In this document: piece by piece, positions 43,435 to 52,910 of the stretch
Layout of the letters: every line of letters starts with the position of its first letter
How positions within the stretch are numbered: the stretch's first letter is position 1
Origin: Luteimonas panaciterrae
GTDB taxonomy: Bacteria; Pseudomonadota; Gammaproteobacteria; Xanthomonadales; Xanthomonadaceae
NCBI RefSeq assembly: GCF_020511115.1
Contig: NZ_JAJAVH010000004.1
Span: 544,049-608,048 of the forward strand
DNA length: 64,000 bases
Direction of reading: 5' to 3'
Program-made: the position numbers and the translations under genes
Notes under the pieces: model-generated
What the model was told of the DNA's origin: nothing
What the model saw: only the letters and a program-made list of their open reading frames with translations
The model's database searches: none

Positions 43435-44139
43435 ATGCCCCGCCAACCTCGCCTCGAGATCCCCAGAGTTCCCTTGCACGTCACCCAGCGCGGGGTGAAC
43501 CGCTGCGCGATCTTCCTCGACGACACCGACCGTCATCACTACCGACGGCTCCTGCGCGATGCATGCCGCAAGCATGGCGTCGCCATCCACGCTTTCGTGC
43601 TGATGGACAACCACGTGCATCTCTTCCTCAGCTCCGCAATAGCGGGATGCGTATCCCAGGCACTGCGACAGGCCGGCCAGACCTACGTGCAATCGTTCAA
43701 CCAACGCTACCGTCGCATCGGCACCTTGTGGCAGGGCCGTTTCAAGTCCAGCCTGGTCGATTCGGATACCTATGCCCTACGCGTGATCCGTTACATTGAG
43801 CTCAATCCCGTGCGCGCGGCGATGGTCGAACGCCCGGAGGATTACCGGTGGTCGAGCGTACACACACATCTCGGCTTGGCGCAGGATCCACTGCTCATCC
43901 CGCATCCGGCCTACGCTGGACTGGGCGCCAACCGCATCAGCCGCGCCGCGGCGTATCGCGATTGGCTGCATGCCCCTCTTGACCCGGGGGGATTCTCCCG
44001 CATCCGCGCCTACATGACGCAGGAGAAGGCACTCGGCGACGCCCGCTTCCAGGCAACGGTGGAGAAGATCTTGAACAGGTCCGTGGTAGTCATGCCGCGC
44101 GGGCGACCACGGCGGAAGGGGAGCGCGGAGGTCGCTTAA
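43435..44139 (+). CDS. REP-associated tyrosine transposase (RAYT, Y1_Tnp)
   Basis: The 234-residue product starts MPRQPRLEIPRVPLHVTQRG. The HUH nuclease motif DNHVHLF (near residue 59) is followed by the catalytic-tyrosine region YVQSFNQRYRRIGTLWQGRF and the family block IRYIELNPVRAAMV. RAYTs are IS200-like single-copy transposases thought to move REP palindromes and not themselves to be mobile. It lies between two candidate defence operons. Sequence on its 3' side has a direct repeat that reads into the next gene. Confidence 0.93.
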   Translation: MPRQPRLEIPRVPLHVTQRGVNRCAIFLDDTDRHHYRRLLRDACRKHGVAIHAFVLMDNHVHLFLSSAIAGCVSQALRQAGQTYVQSFNQRYRRIGTLWQGRFKSSLVDSDTYALRVIRYIELNPVRAAMVERPEDYRWSSVHTHLGLAQDPLLIPHPAYAGLGANRISRAAAYRDWLHAPLDPGGFSRIRAYMTQEKALGDARFQATVEKILNRSVVVMPRGRPRRKGSAEVA

Positions 44140-44921
44140 TTCCCTCCGTCCCCTTTAGGTCCTGTCCCCTTTAGGTCAATGTAGTGGGCTCCTTCTAGAA
44201 AGCTGCGATCCGGACCTTCAGAGACAGAATCGCAGGGCCCACTCAATTCCTGCAGCCGGGAAAACCACTGCCGCCCAAGATTGTCGATAAATCCAACCAA
44301 AGGCTCGGGCGCGCTATCGGCATAAGTAGGCACCCATAGCAATCGCGCAAAATCGTCGCCTGGAATATCGACATACTCGTTCACTGTGAGAATCACAAGG
44401 CAGTCTATCCCTGAGTAGTCGTGCAGAAGAATCTCGGCCAATAGGCCTATCAGATACTGCGGCGCTACGGTCAGCAGTCCATCCGCAACCAACATGACTA
44501 CGCCTTGGTGATCTTTGAACCCCAGATGATGGCGTGTCTCCTTGATCTGCTTGTTTGCCTTCTCCAAGATTCGCTTTAGCGGCTTTCTGAGAAGGTGCAT
44601 GAAGTCCCGATGTACGTCCATCGGCAGGGGAAGTTTCTTTTCCAAGTGCGCGTCTGAAATACGCCCCGCGAGCAAACACCTCAACCAAAGATTCGAAATT
44701 CTCTGCTGGAACTCTGGGAGCCGAGGCCAGTCCGTCGTCAGCTCTTTGAGCTCGACGATGACTTGGTCAACTGGAAACAGGTAGTCAGCATTCGCGAAGG
44801 GAGGCGACTGTCCCACAAGCGAGGACATTCGGACGCCGCCAACGGATAACACGAAGCAGTCGAAGGTGGACTCGATTGGCAAAGCGGGTGGAAGCTCTAA
44901 GGGTTTGTAAATTTGGCTCAT
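44136..44921 (-). CDS. Candidate PD-(D/E)xK nuclease
   Basis: The product has 261 residues. The segment NADYLFPVDQVIVELKEL places Asp46 and Glu57-x-Lys59 in the D...ExK pattern of PD-(D/E)xK nucleases, followed by a helical region (KQIKETRHHLGF) and a strand-rich core (GVVMLVADG). The last residues (DLKGTGPKGDGGN) are encoded by a duplicated 14-base sequence next to the RAYT gene, so the original C-terminus may have been changed. The ATG overlaps the stop of the HNH/HEPN gene by four bases. No family name can be given with certainty. Confidence 0.65.
   Translation of the reverse strand: MSQIYKPLELPPALPIESTFDCFVLSVGGVRMSSLVGQSPPFANADYLFPVDQVIVELKELTTDWPRLPEFQQRISNLWLRCLLAGRISDAHLEKKLPLPMDVHRDFMHLLRKPLKRILEKANKQIKETRHHLGFKDHQGVVMLVADGLLTVAPQYLIGLLAEILLHDYSGIDCLVILTVNEYVDIPGDDFARLLWVPTYADSAPEPLVGFIDNLGRQWFSRLQELSGPCDSVSEGPDRSFLEGAHYIDLKGTGPKGDGGN
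44148..44177. repeat. Direct repeat GTCCCCTTTAGGTC at the RAYT 3' boundary
   Basis: Two exact 14-base copies lie at 44148-44161 and 44164-44177, 16 bases apart. They sit nine bases after the RAYT stop and inside the 3' end of the minus-strand nuclease gene, where they encode its final residues. Similar GGTC/CCCCTTT sequences flank RAYT genes in Lysobacterales in my recollection. Confidence 0.6.
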
Positions 44922-46417
44922 CCCTTACCCTGCCCCCCCGATTCAAGCGGGCCAGACAGCATTTCCGAGAGGCGCTCGCGCGCCTCTGGGGACATCATGG
45001 CAATGATGGCTTCCTGCCTCGCCTTGAAAAGGCGCTGCATCTCTGTCTGCACCCAAAGTCCGGCCACTGTGTAGTAGTGCATGTCCTCATCGGTTACTTG
45101 TATGTCATACACCGTCCGCGGATGCGTTAGCTTATTGCGTCCCATCTTGGCGACTATGAAGTCCCGATAGCTCTCCCCTCCCGCATTTAGTTGGAAGTCT
45201 AATAACCACACTTTCGCGGCGAGTTTGAAGACTCTCTTGACCGCAACCTCCAATGCGAGAAGCTTGCCCGGAACTCCCACAATGTGCCGAAATCCTAGGG
45301 TCTCCTCCTCTCTTTTAGTCAGCTCGCCCTTGAACATTTCCAAACGCAAGGTGGACCTGATTTCGGTACGAATGGCTTCGAGTAAGGCTTCAACATAGGC
45401 AAATATGGCACGAGCCGCACTCCGCCGAAAAAACTGGGAGTTCCGGTCCGACTCCAAAATCTCGTATGCCTTGTGAACATCGGCGCGGAGTTCCTCGATC
45501 AGGTCATGCATCATGACGAGTCCATCGCCAGCTGCTATGTCAGGATATCCGGGCATCGGATCCTCAGTCCCATGGGATGACAACGCTTCAATCTCCTCTG
45601 GCCATTCCACCTCTGCCTCAGCAATGGCCTGGTTAAGATTGCGCATCTGGTAAGAATCTTCCGCTCTGACCGTAATCACAGCAAGGCCTCCTTCGACGGT
45701 CGTCAGGGGCGCCGGTTCCGTGCATATAGGGATGTCCTCTGAGGTTGGCCGCATGAAATGGACAATCAAGCCATCGAAGTAGAAGCGAAAACTGGGTAAT
45801 GTGCGGACCTCGTTCTCGGCTTCCTCTCGCACAGGCATATTCATGGCCTGAGGAGCATGGTTGTGGTTAGGCCCCCTAGTTCTAACCTGGGTGAGGATGG
45901 TCGAATACCAATCCAAAGGCTGCGGGTCTCCCGCCAGGATCATCTGTCGGAGCCGATTCCGATGCGTCTCAGGAAGAGCAACCTCTTTGAACTCTTCCCT
46001 GCTCGACTCTGCTGCTCGCCAGAGGATGCTTAGGAGGAAGATGCGCAACGTCGTCAGGTCGACTGAGGGTAAAAAGCGCACTCCCACGCCCGAATCCTCA
46101 TCGACCGGGAACTCACCAGACAGCTCCTCGTCCTCACCCCACCCACTCCAAACCAAGCGATGCTGCCTGAGCAGCTCTACACCTCGCCCGTCGATGGCGG
46201 CCAGAATATCCTCGCCTTCTCTAATGACAAGGGCCGGGTCATACCAGCTGTCAAAGCGACGCACCGGGCGGCCTCCTTTCCTGGTTTGAATAAACGGCCG
46301 ACCAGGGGCCGACGGTTTGGTCAGAGACTTGGGGATGATATGCGAGGTTACAAATGGGCCAGTCTGGCCGGTCAAACGGCACTGTCCCTCAGCGCGTGTC
46401 TTCTTCATGAAGCGCAC
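44918..46417 (-). CDS. HNH-like N-terminal domain fused to HEPN-type ribonuclease domain
   Basis: The product has 499 residues. The N-terminus has CRLTGQTGPFVTSHIIPK (13-30), a Cys/His pattern like the first half of an HNH treble clef, with His26 in SHIIPK. A middle domain (about 60-300) has no family that I know. The C-terminal helical part (about 325-470) has Arg427-Asn-x3-His432 in GRNKLTHPR, the R-x4-H catalytic motif of HEPN ribonucleases, followed by DIQVTDED. HEPN domains are widespread toxins of anti-phage and abortive-infection systems. It is the first gene of a two-gene operon with a PD-(D/E)xK-like protein. The start may be GTG 46417 or ATG 46408. Confidence 0.65.
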   Translation of the reverse strand: MRFMKKTRAEGQCRLTGQTGPFVTSHIIPKSLTKPSAPGRPFIQTRKGGRPVRRFDSWYDPALVIREGEDILAAIDGRGVELLRQHRLVWSGWGEDEELSGEFPVDEDSGVGVRFLPSVDLTTLRIFLLSILWRAAESSREEFKEVALPETHRNRLRQMILAGDPQPLDWYSTILTQVRTRGPNHNHAPQAMNMPVREEAENEVRTLPSFRFYFDGLIVHFMRPTSEDIPICTEPAPLTTVEGGLAVITVRAEDSYQMRNLNQAIAEAEVEWPEEIEALSSHGTEDPMPGYPDIAAGDGLVMMHDLIEELRADVHKAYEILESDRNSQFFRRSAARAIFAYVEALLEAIRTEIRSTLRLEMFKGELTKREEETLGFRHIVGVPGKLLALEVAVKRVFKLAAKVWLLDFQLNAGGESYRDFIVAKMGRNKLTHPRTVYDIQVTDEDMHYYTVAGLWVQTEMQRLFKARQEAIIAMMSPEARERLSEMLSGPLESGGQGKG

Positions 46418-46555
46418 TATGTCGCCATCCCGCTCAGGTAAGCATTAGGCTACTAGCTGGGACCTCTGACAGTAACGGGGGGATGTTTATTGTCCGAGGT
46501 CGGCGAGCACGTCATTTAAAAATACTCTCGGCATGAACCACACCGCCACTAGGCA

Positions 46556-49500
46556 TCACATATTCCTCCGATACTCCCCACCCACGTCATACAACGCATG
46601 ACTAATCTGCCCCAGACTATGCGTCTTAACCGCCTCCATCAACGCCTGAAACACATTCCGGCGCTCCCGGGCGGTGGCCTGCAGGTAGGCCAGCCCATGG
46701 CCGTCATGGACGAAGTCCTGCTCCTCGTCCGAGGCGGCCAGGTGCCCGTGCTCAGTCTCCCCGACCGGCGCCAGGACATTCCGTGACTGCTGCCACGCCT
46801 GGACGTTGGCGATCTGCTGGCCCTTCTCCTCCTCGGTGGAGCGGATCAGTTCGATCTCGGTGGCGATCTCGCCGCCGTGCTCCTTGGGCAGGAAGGTGTT
46901 CACGCCGACCAGGGGCAAGGAGCCGTCGTGCTTCTTGTGCTCGTAGTACATCGACTCTTCCTGGATCTTGCCGCGCTGGTACATGGTGTCCATGGCGCCG
47001 AGCACGCCGCCGCGCTCGCTGATGGCTTCGAACTCCTTGTAGACGGCTTCCTCGACGATGTCGGTGAGCTTGTCGACGATGAAGCTGCCCTGCCAGGGGT
47101 TCTCGCAGAAGTTGAGGCCGAGTTCCTTGTTGATGATCATCTGGATGGCGACGGCGCGGCGCACGCTTTCTTCGGTCGGCGTGGTGATGGCTTCGTCGTA
47201 GGCGTTGGTGTGCAGGCTGTTGCAGTTGTCGAACAGGGCGTACAGGGCCTGCAGCGTGGTGCGGATGTCGTTGAACTGGATTTCCTGGGCGTGCAGTGAG
47301 CGGCCGCTGGTCTGGATGTGGTACTTCATCATCTGGCTACGCTCGTTGGCGCCGTAGCGCTCGCGCATGGCGCGCGCCCAGATGCGGCGGGCGACGCGGC
47401 CGATGACGGTGTACTCGGGGTCCATGCCGTTGCTGAAGAAGAACGACAGGTTGGGCGCGAAGTCGTCGATCTTCATGCCGCGCGCGAGGTAGTACTCGAC
47501 GATGGTGAAGCCGTTGGACAGGGTGAAGGCGAGCTGGCTGATCGGGTTCGCGCCGGCTTCGGCGATGTGGTAGCCGGAGATCGACACCGAGTAGAAGTTG
47601 CGCACCTTGCTGTCGACGAAGTACTGCTGGATGTCGCCCATCATGCGCAGGGCAAACTCGGTACTGAAGATGCAGGTGTTCTGCGCCTGGTCTTCCTTGA
47701 GGATGTCGGCCTGCACGGTGCCGCGCACGGTGGCCAGCGTCTCCGCCTTGATGCGGGCGTAGGTGTCGGGGTCGACGAGCTGGTCGCCGGAGACGCCGAG
47801 CAGGCCGAGGCCGAGGCCGTCGTTGGTGGGCGGCAGCTCGCCGTGATAGCGCGGACGCTCACGGCCTTCGAACAGCTGCGCGATCTTTTTCTCGGCTTCG
47901 GCCCAGCGCTGCGGATCGGCCTTGAGGTATTTCTCCACCTGCTGATCGACAGCGGTGTTCATGAACATCGCGAGGATGATCGGCGCCGGGCCGTTGATGG
48001 TCATCGAGACGCTGGTGGTGGGCGCGCACAGGTCGAAGCCGGAGTAGAGCTTCTTCATGTCGTCGAGCGTGGGGATGTTGACGCCGGAGTTGCCGATCTT
48101 GCCGTAGATGTCGGGGCGCGGCGCCGGGTCCTCGCCGTACAGGGTGACGCTGTCGAAGGCGGTGGACAGGCGCGCGGCCGGCTGGCCGACGCTGAGGTAG
48201 TGGAAGCGGCGGTTGGTGCGCTCGGGCGTGCCTTCGCCGGCGAACATGCGGATCGGGTCCTCGCCGGTGCGGCGATAGGGATAGACGCCGCCGGTGTAGG
48301 GATAGCTGCCGGGCAGGTTTTCCTTGCCGAGGAAGGTGAGCAGTTCGCCCCAGCTCTTGTAGGTAGGCGCGGCGATCTTGGGAATCTGCTGATGGCTGAG
48401 CGATTCGCGGTAGTTCTCGACCTTGATCGCCTTGCCGCGCACTTCGTACTCGGTGACGGCGTCGGTGATCGACTTCAGGCGCTGCGGCCATTCGCGCAGC
48501 AGCTTCAGCGAGTCGGAGGTCAGCGACTGGATGGCGTCGTTGTAGCGTTGGCGCAGGGTCTTGAGGGAGTTGTCGGCGCCTTCGCTGAGGGCGTCGGCGT
48601 CGTAGAGGTCGAGCTGCTTCGGCAGCTTGGCGTCGCCGATTTCATGCAGCGACTGCCAGAAGGATTGCGCACGATCGGCGGCTTCGGCCTGCTTCTCGAT
48701 CGAGGCGTTGATGCGCCTGCCCTGCTCCGCGATCTCGGCGAGGTAGCGCACGCGCGCGCCGGGGATCAGCACGGTGGCGCGCGGCTCCTTCAGCGTGGTG
48801 TCGAGGCGCGGCGTCCAGGCGTCCTTGGGCAGATGCAGCTTGTCGCTCAGCAGGCGGCACAGGTTGGTGAACATCCAGCTGATGCCGGGGTCGTTGAACT
48901 GGCTGGCGATGGTGGGATAGACCGGGACGTTCTCGTCCTTGGTCTGGAAGGCGGTGCGGTTGCGCTTCCACTGTTTGCGCACGTCACGGAGCGCATCCTC
49001 GGCGCCGCGCTTGTCGTATTTGTTGAGGACGATCAGCTCGGCGTAGTCGATCATGTCGATCTTCTCGAGCTGGCTGGCCGCGCCGTAGTCGCTGGTCATC
49101 ACGTACATCGGGAAATCGACGAGATCGACGATCTCCGAATCGCTCTGTCCGATGCCGGCGGTCTCGACGATGACGAGGTCGTAGCCCAGGCCCTTGAGGA
49201 AGCCGATGCAGTCCTTGAGCACGGCATTGGTGGCGACGTTCTGGCGGCGCGTGGCCATCGAGCGCATGTAGACGCGATGGCTGCGCAGCGAGTTCATGCG
49301 GATGCGGTCGCCGAGCAGCGCGCCGCCGGTGCGGCGACGCGTGGGGTCGACCGAGATCACGGCGATGTGCATCTTCGGGAAGCTGGCGAGGAAGCGGTTG
49401 AGCAGTTCATCGGTCACCGACGATTTGCCGGCGCCGCCGGTGCCGGTGATGCCGATGACCGGAGTCTTGCCGCTGGCCAGTTGCCATTGCTTGCGCAGGC

Positions 49501-50074
49501 GGGACAGTTCGGTGTCGGAATAGGCGCCATCCTCGATGGCGCTGAGGACGCGGCCGATGGCGATCTCATCCTCGATGCCCGGAACGTCGTTCTTGTCCGA
49601 TGTCCGCGCCGCGGCGTCACGCGCTTCGGCGGCGCGCTTGACGACGTCCTGGATCATTTCCACCAGCCCCATCTTCATGCCGTCGTTGGGGTGGTAGATG
49701 CGCTCGACGCCGTAGGCTTCCAGTTCGCGGATCTCCTCCGGCGTGATGGTGCCGCCGCCGCCGCCGAAGACGCGGATGTGCGAGGCGCCGCGTTCCTTGA
49801 GCATGTCGACCATGTACTTGAAGTATTCGACATGGCCGCCCTGATAGGACGAGAGCGCGATGGCGTCGGCGTCCTCCTGCAGCGCGGCGCGCACCACATC
49901 TTCGACCGAACGGTTGTGGCCGAGGTGGATGACTTCCGCGCCTTGCGACTGGATCAGCCGGCGCATGATGTTGATGGCGGCGTCGTGGCCGTCGAACAGG
50001 CTGGCGGCGGTGACGAAGCGCAACGGCGACGCGTCGGGCTGGGTCTCAGGAAGGTTTGTGGCTGGCGTGCTCAT
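46556..50074 (-). CDS. icmF: Fused isobutyryl-CoA mutase (IcmF)
   Basis: This 1172-residue adenosylcobalamin enzyme interconverts isobutyryl-CoA and n-butyryl-CoA (some members also isovaleryl-CoA and pivalyl-CoA). The N-terminal B12-binding domain has Asp28-x-His30 in [11 protein letters not shown] and [10 protein letters not shown]. The central G-protein chaperone domain has P-loop GTGGAGKS (211-218) and [10 protein letters not shown] and NKYDKRG. The C-terminal substrate-binding mutase domain includes [13 protein letters not shown] and [14 protein letters not shown]. The start ATG at 50074 has GGAG six bases upstream. It belongs to valine/leucine-derived acyl-CoA metabolism, with leucine dehydrogenase 3.3 kb away on the other strand. 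Confidence 0.95.
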   Translation of the reverse strand: MSTPATNLPETQPDASPLRFVTAASLFDGHDAAINIMRRLIQSQGAEVIHLGHNRSVEDVVRAALQEDADAIALSSYQGGHVEYFKYMVDMLKERGASHIRVFGGGGGTITPEEIRELEAYGVERIYHPNDGMKMGLVEMIQDVVKRAAEARDAAARTSDKNDVPGIEDEIAIGRVLSAIEDGAYSDTELSRLRKQWQLASGKTPVIGITGTGGAGKSSVTDELLNRFLASFPKMHIAVISVDPTRRRTGGALLGDRIRMNSLRSHRVYMRSMATRRQNVATNAVLKDCIGFLKGLGYDLVIVETAGIGQSDSEIVDLVDFPMYVMTSDYGAASQLEKIDMIDYAELIVLNKYDKRGAEDALRDVRKQWKRNRTAFQTKDENVPVYPTIASQFNDPGISWMFTNLCRLLSDKLHLPKDAWTPRLDTTLKEPRATVLIPGARVRYLAEIAEQGRRINASIEKQAEAADRAQSFWQSLHEIGDAKLPKQLDLYDADALSEGADNSLKTLRQRYNDAIQSLTSDSLKLLREWPQRLKSITDAVTEYEVRGKAIKVENYRESLSHQQIPKIAAPTYKSWGELLTFLGKENLPGSYPYTGGVYPYRRTGEDPIRMFAGEGTPERTNRRFHYLSVGQPAARLSTAFDSVTLYGEDPAPRPDIYGKIGNSGVNIPTLDDMKKLYSGFDLCAPTTSVSMTINGPAPIILAMFMNTAVDQQVEKYLKADPQRWAEAEKKIAQLFEGRERPRYHGELPPTNDGLGLGLLGVSGDQLVDPDTYARIKAETLATVRGTVQADILKEDQAQNTCIFSTEFALRMMGDIQQYFVDSKVRNFYSVSISGYHIAEAGANPISQLAFTLSNGFTIVEYYLARGMKIDDFAPNLSFFFSNGMDPEYTVIGRVARRIWARAMRERYGANERSQMMKYHIQTSGRSLHAQEIQFNDIRTTLQALYALFDNCNSLHTNAYDEAITTPTEESVRRAVAIQMIINKELGLNFCENPWQGSFIVDKLTDIVEEAVYKEFEAISERGGVLGAMDTMYQRGKIQEESMYYEHKKHDGSLPLVGVNTFLPKEHGGEIATEIELIRSTEEEKGQQIANVQAWQQSRNVLAPVGETEHGHLAASDEEQDFVHDGHGLAYLQATARERRNVFQALMEAVKTHSLGQISHALYDVGGEYRRNM

Positions 50075-50270
50075 CGCGCGCTCCGGACGGCTACAGGAAT
50101 GGGGCAATTGTAACGTGCGGCCGGTGGTGCCCTCGTTGTGGCCGGCGGACCGTGCGCGACCGGATGGATGGCCGGCGCCTGAACATCGCCGATGCCCCGG
50201 TCAACAGGCATCGGGCCGTGACGTTTCCATCATCGAACGGTGCATGGGCACCGGATACGAGGAGAGCGTC

Positions 50271-50591
50271 ATGATGTTGCGTCCTTTGGTGTTGTCGGCG
50301 GCGATCGGTCTGGCCGCGCTCGGCGGCGGCCTGCACAGCGGTGAGGCGCAGGCGGCCGGGTATATCGGGGTCAGCGTGCGCGTGGCGCCGCCGCCTCCGC
50401 GCTATGAGCGTGTCGTGGTGCGTCCGGGCTATGTGTGGACGCCCGGCTATTGGCGCTGGAGCGGTCGTCGGCATGTCTGGGTTGCCGGTTATTACGTGCC
50501 GGTTCGCGCGGGCTATGTCTATCGGCCGGCGCGGTGGTATCGGCATGGACCGGACTGGCGCTTCCACGCCGGTTACTGGGCACGTGGGTGA
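50271..50591 (+). CDS. YXWGXW-type repeat secreted protein
   Basis: The 106-residue precursor has a signal peptide (1-29, ending GEAQAAG). The mature part is rich in Tyr, Trp, Arg and Pro, with repeats such as PGYVWTPGYWRW, HVWVAGYYVP and PDWRFHAGYWARG. It matches the YXWGXW repeat family, in which aromatic repeats are found in small exported proteins of unknown function. The ATG follows a GGAG site nine bases upstream. It is divergent from icmF. Confidence 0.75.
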   Translation: MMLRPLVLSAAIGLAALGGGLHSGEAQAAGYIGVSVRVAPPPPRYERVVVRPGYVWTPGYWRWSGRRHVWVAGYYVPVRAGYVYRPARWYRHGPDWRFHAGYWARG

Positions 50592-50737
50592 GGAGCACGC
50601 GTAGTCGATGCCCTATCGGCATCGATCGCGTCCCGAACGACCGGCCACGGAAGGCCGGGCCGGACGATCAGAAGCCGGCGATGTTTCGCCGTGGACGGCA
50701 TCACGAACTGATCGAAGCGCATGTCGTCCGCCACAGC

Positions 50738-50836
50738 TCAGCGCGCCCTGCCCTCCGTGACATGTTCCGGAAGCAGAAGGCCGGCGACGAACACGACAAC
50801 CGCGACCAACAACAGGCGTTTGAGCGTTCTACGCAT
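50738..50836 (-). CDS. Candidate 32-residue single-pass membrane peptide
   Basis: The frame encodes a basic N-terminus (MRRTLKR), a hydrophobic stretch LLLVAVVVFVAGLLL and a short polar end. The ATG overlaps the stop codon of the upstream papain-like gene (ATGCGTAG), so it could be translated by coupling. Nothing is recognised by family. The basic N-terminus and hydrophobic core make it plausible, but a chance open frame is possible. Confidence 0.35.
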   Translation of the reverse strand: MRRTLKRLLLVAVVVFVAGLLLPEHVTEGRAR

Positions 50837-52910
50837 CGAGCGCGCTGATCAATTCCGTGCAACGGTCGCGCAATCCCGATTCGGAGCGATGGATGCCGAA
50901 CCGTTCGGTTGCCTGTTTCTTGTCGAGGATGCGGGCGGCGGTCGCTTCCAGTGTCGCGCGATCGTCGTCGAAGCCGCCATGCGTGGTGGCATTGGCCGCA
51001 TGCGCCGAGCCCCGCAGCTGGTCGGAGGTCGGCGACAGGATCCAGTCGAGGCGCCCGTTCTTGATCAGCTTGTGCACGCGCTCGTAGCCGAAGGCTTGAT
51101 CCTCAATTTTCTTCGCGGCGATGAAACGCGCCATGCCGGCAAGCGGCGTGCCTTGGCTCAGCCGGCGGTCGATCCAGCTGCGCGGCTGTGTCTCGAAGGC
51201 GTGCGCGACCAGGTACAGCAGCGACTTGTTGTAGATGCGCGCGCAGCTGTCGTCGTTCTCGGCCTTGTCGGTGAGCGTGAACAGGCCGGCGCGTTCGATG
51301 GCGCCGGATTCGAGCGCCGGCACGTAGGTCATCATGAACATGTCCATGGTGATCGCCGGCGCCCACAGGTTCAGGCTGGTGATCTTCGCGCCCATGCCCT
51401 GCATGCCGTGCGCCGGTCCGCCGATCACCTGTCCTTGTGTGGTGAGCAATTGCAACAACGGCGCCAGCAGGATCGAGCCGGCGCTGTGTCCGGCCAGATG
51501 CAGTTCCACGGACGAATCCTGCTGCATCCATTCATGCAGCAGACGCGCCACTTGCGATGCCCCACCCGCCTCCTGCATGCCGCCCTCGGCATTGCGCTGC
51601 ACGGCGGTGGTGGCGAGCAGCGCGTTCTCCTTCATCTCGTCCCACAGCGCCTTGCCACCGGCGGCGCGGGCGAGCGGTTCGAGCGTGTCATCGAGACGGT
51701 CTAGCAGTAGGTCGCGCACGCGATCGAAGGCGCCCTCGCTGCGCGGGCGCGCGCTGTCGCGCAGGATGTTGCCGAGCGTGGTCCAGAAATCGGTCTTCCA
51801 GACGAAGCACAGCGGATAGATTTCCTGGCGCAGGAAGGCGTCGCGGTAATCGGCGACGCGCTGGATCGCCGAATCCTCCGGCACCAGACCGCCGTGCGCG
51901 TACAGCAGCACGCGCTTCTTCTTCCAGCCCTGCATGGTCTGGCGCATGTCCTCGCGGATGAGGTTGCGCACGTCGTCGGCGGTGGTGCCGAAACGGCCGC
52001 TCTCGCGCAACCGTCCGTTGTTGCCGAGGCTGATGATGTGCGGGCGCAAACCGGCCTGTGCATAGCCGCCCGACTGGCGTCCCAGCGGCGAGATGCTGAC
52101 CGCCGCCGATTCCGCGCGCTGCAGATGCACGGGCACCGCGAGCCGCGCCACCCAGACATCGTCGCCGTACTGCAGCCATTCGTCGTAGCTGATGTGGCCG
52201 TAGCCGCGATGGCCCCAGGAAGGGCCCCAGGAGTTCTGAATCCAGAAACCATTCTCGTCATAGCCGACGATGGCGAAGGCGTGGCCGCCGACGACGTCCT
52301 GCCCGCGCCAGATGATCTTGCCGTCGGACGGCGGATCCCACCACCCCTCATGCACGGAACCCGAGGCGAACAGCACGCCCACTTCGGCGAAGGCCGCATG
52401 CATGGCGACCAAATCCTTGTGATTGACGCGGAAGTACGCGCCGAGCGGACGACGCAGCGCATCCTTCGCGCGTTCGTCGGTGTAGGGCTCCAGTTTCTCG
52501 CCTGGTTTGTACGGCCAGAGTTTTTCCGAGCACACGCCGTGGCGGTGCCAGCCCTTCATCGCACCGCGGCAGCTGGAGCCTGAATAGCTTTCGCCGCGCC
52601 ATTCGTCGTAGCGGCGCGCCATGTCGTAGAGCATGCGCGTGCTGACGCGCTCCTTCTCGGCACCGGAACCGCGCGTGCGCATCAGCGTGTGCGCCACTGT
52701 CGCCAGGCCGAACGCGGTGCATGCGCCTTCGTTGCCCTGGTTCAGCACCGGCACCTTCAGCGCGATGTGCCGCGAGAGCGGCATGCTGGTGGGCACGTCC
52801 ACGAGCGTGGGTTCGAACATGCGGTCGCGGAAGTCCGCGGTATCGGGGCGCGCGTCGAGCAGGCGCGAAGCTGGCGATGCGTCGGACGTCTTCTTCTTGG
52901 CGGCAGCCAT
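50829..52910 (-). CDS. Papain-like (C1) cysteine peptidase fused to alpha/beta hydrolase
   Basis: The product has 693 residues and no signal peptide. Residues 45-260 form a papain-like C1 domain, with Gln58 and Cys64 in NQGNEGACTAFG, His210 in VGGHAFAIVGYD and Asn226 in IQNSWGPSWG. Residues 330-600 form an alpha/beta hydrolase with LLYAHGGLVPE (335-345) and the nucleophile elbow GHSAG (474-478, Ser476). The N-terminus has a Lys-rich tail. The intracellular location of a papain fold fused to a lipase-like hydrolase is unusual. The ATG has AGGAG upstream. A second, very short frame may overlap its end. Confidence 0.82.
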   Translation of the reverse strand: MAAAKKKTSDASPASRLLDARPDTADFRDRMFEPTLVDVPTSMPLSRHIALKVPVLNQGNEGACTAFGLATVAHTLMRTRGSGAEKERVSTRMLYDMARRYDEWRGESYSGSSCRGAMKGWHRHGVCSEKLWPYKPGEKLEPYTDERAKDALRRPLGAYFRVNHKDLVAMHAAFAEVGVLFASGSVHEGWWDPPSDGKIIWRGQDVVGGHAFAIVGYDENGFWIQNSWGPSWGHRGYGHISYDEWLQYGDDVWVARLAVPVHLQRAESAAVSISPLGRQSGGYAQAGLRPHIISLGNNGRLRESGRFGTTADDVRNLIREDMRQTMQGWKKKRVLLYAHGGLVPEDSAIQRVADYRDAFLRQEIYPLCFVWKTDFWTTLGNILRDSARPRSEGAFDRVRDLLLDRLDDTLEPLARAAGGKALWDEMKENALLATTAVQRNAEGGMQEAGGASQVARLLHEWMQQDSSVELHLAGHSAGSILLAPLLQLLTTQGQVIGGPAHGMQGMGAKITSLNLWAPAITMDMFMMTYVPALESGAIERAGLFTLTDKAENDDSCARIYNKSLLYLVAHAFETQPRSWIDRRLSQGTPLAGMARFIAAKKIEDQAFGYERVHKLIKNGRLDWILSPTSDQLRGSAHAANATTHGGFDDDRATLEATAARILDKKQATERFGIHRSESGLRDRCTELISALDA

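Noticed and set aside
47318..50113. A 931-codon open frame on the plus strand
   Set aside because: It is opposite icmF, whose motifs are complete. The translated sequence is Val/Ala/Asp/His-rich low-complexity text with no family.
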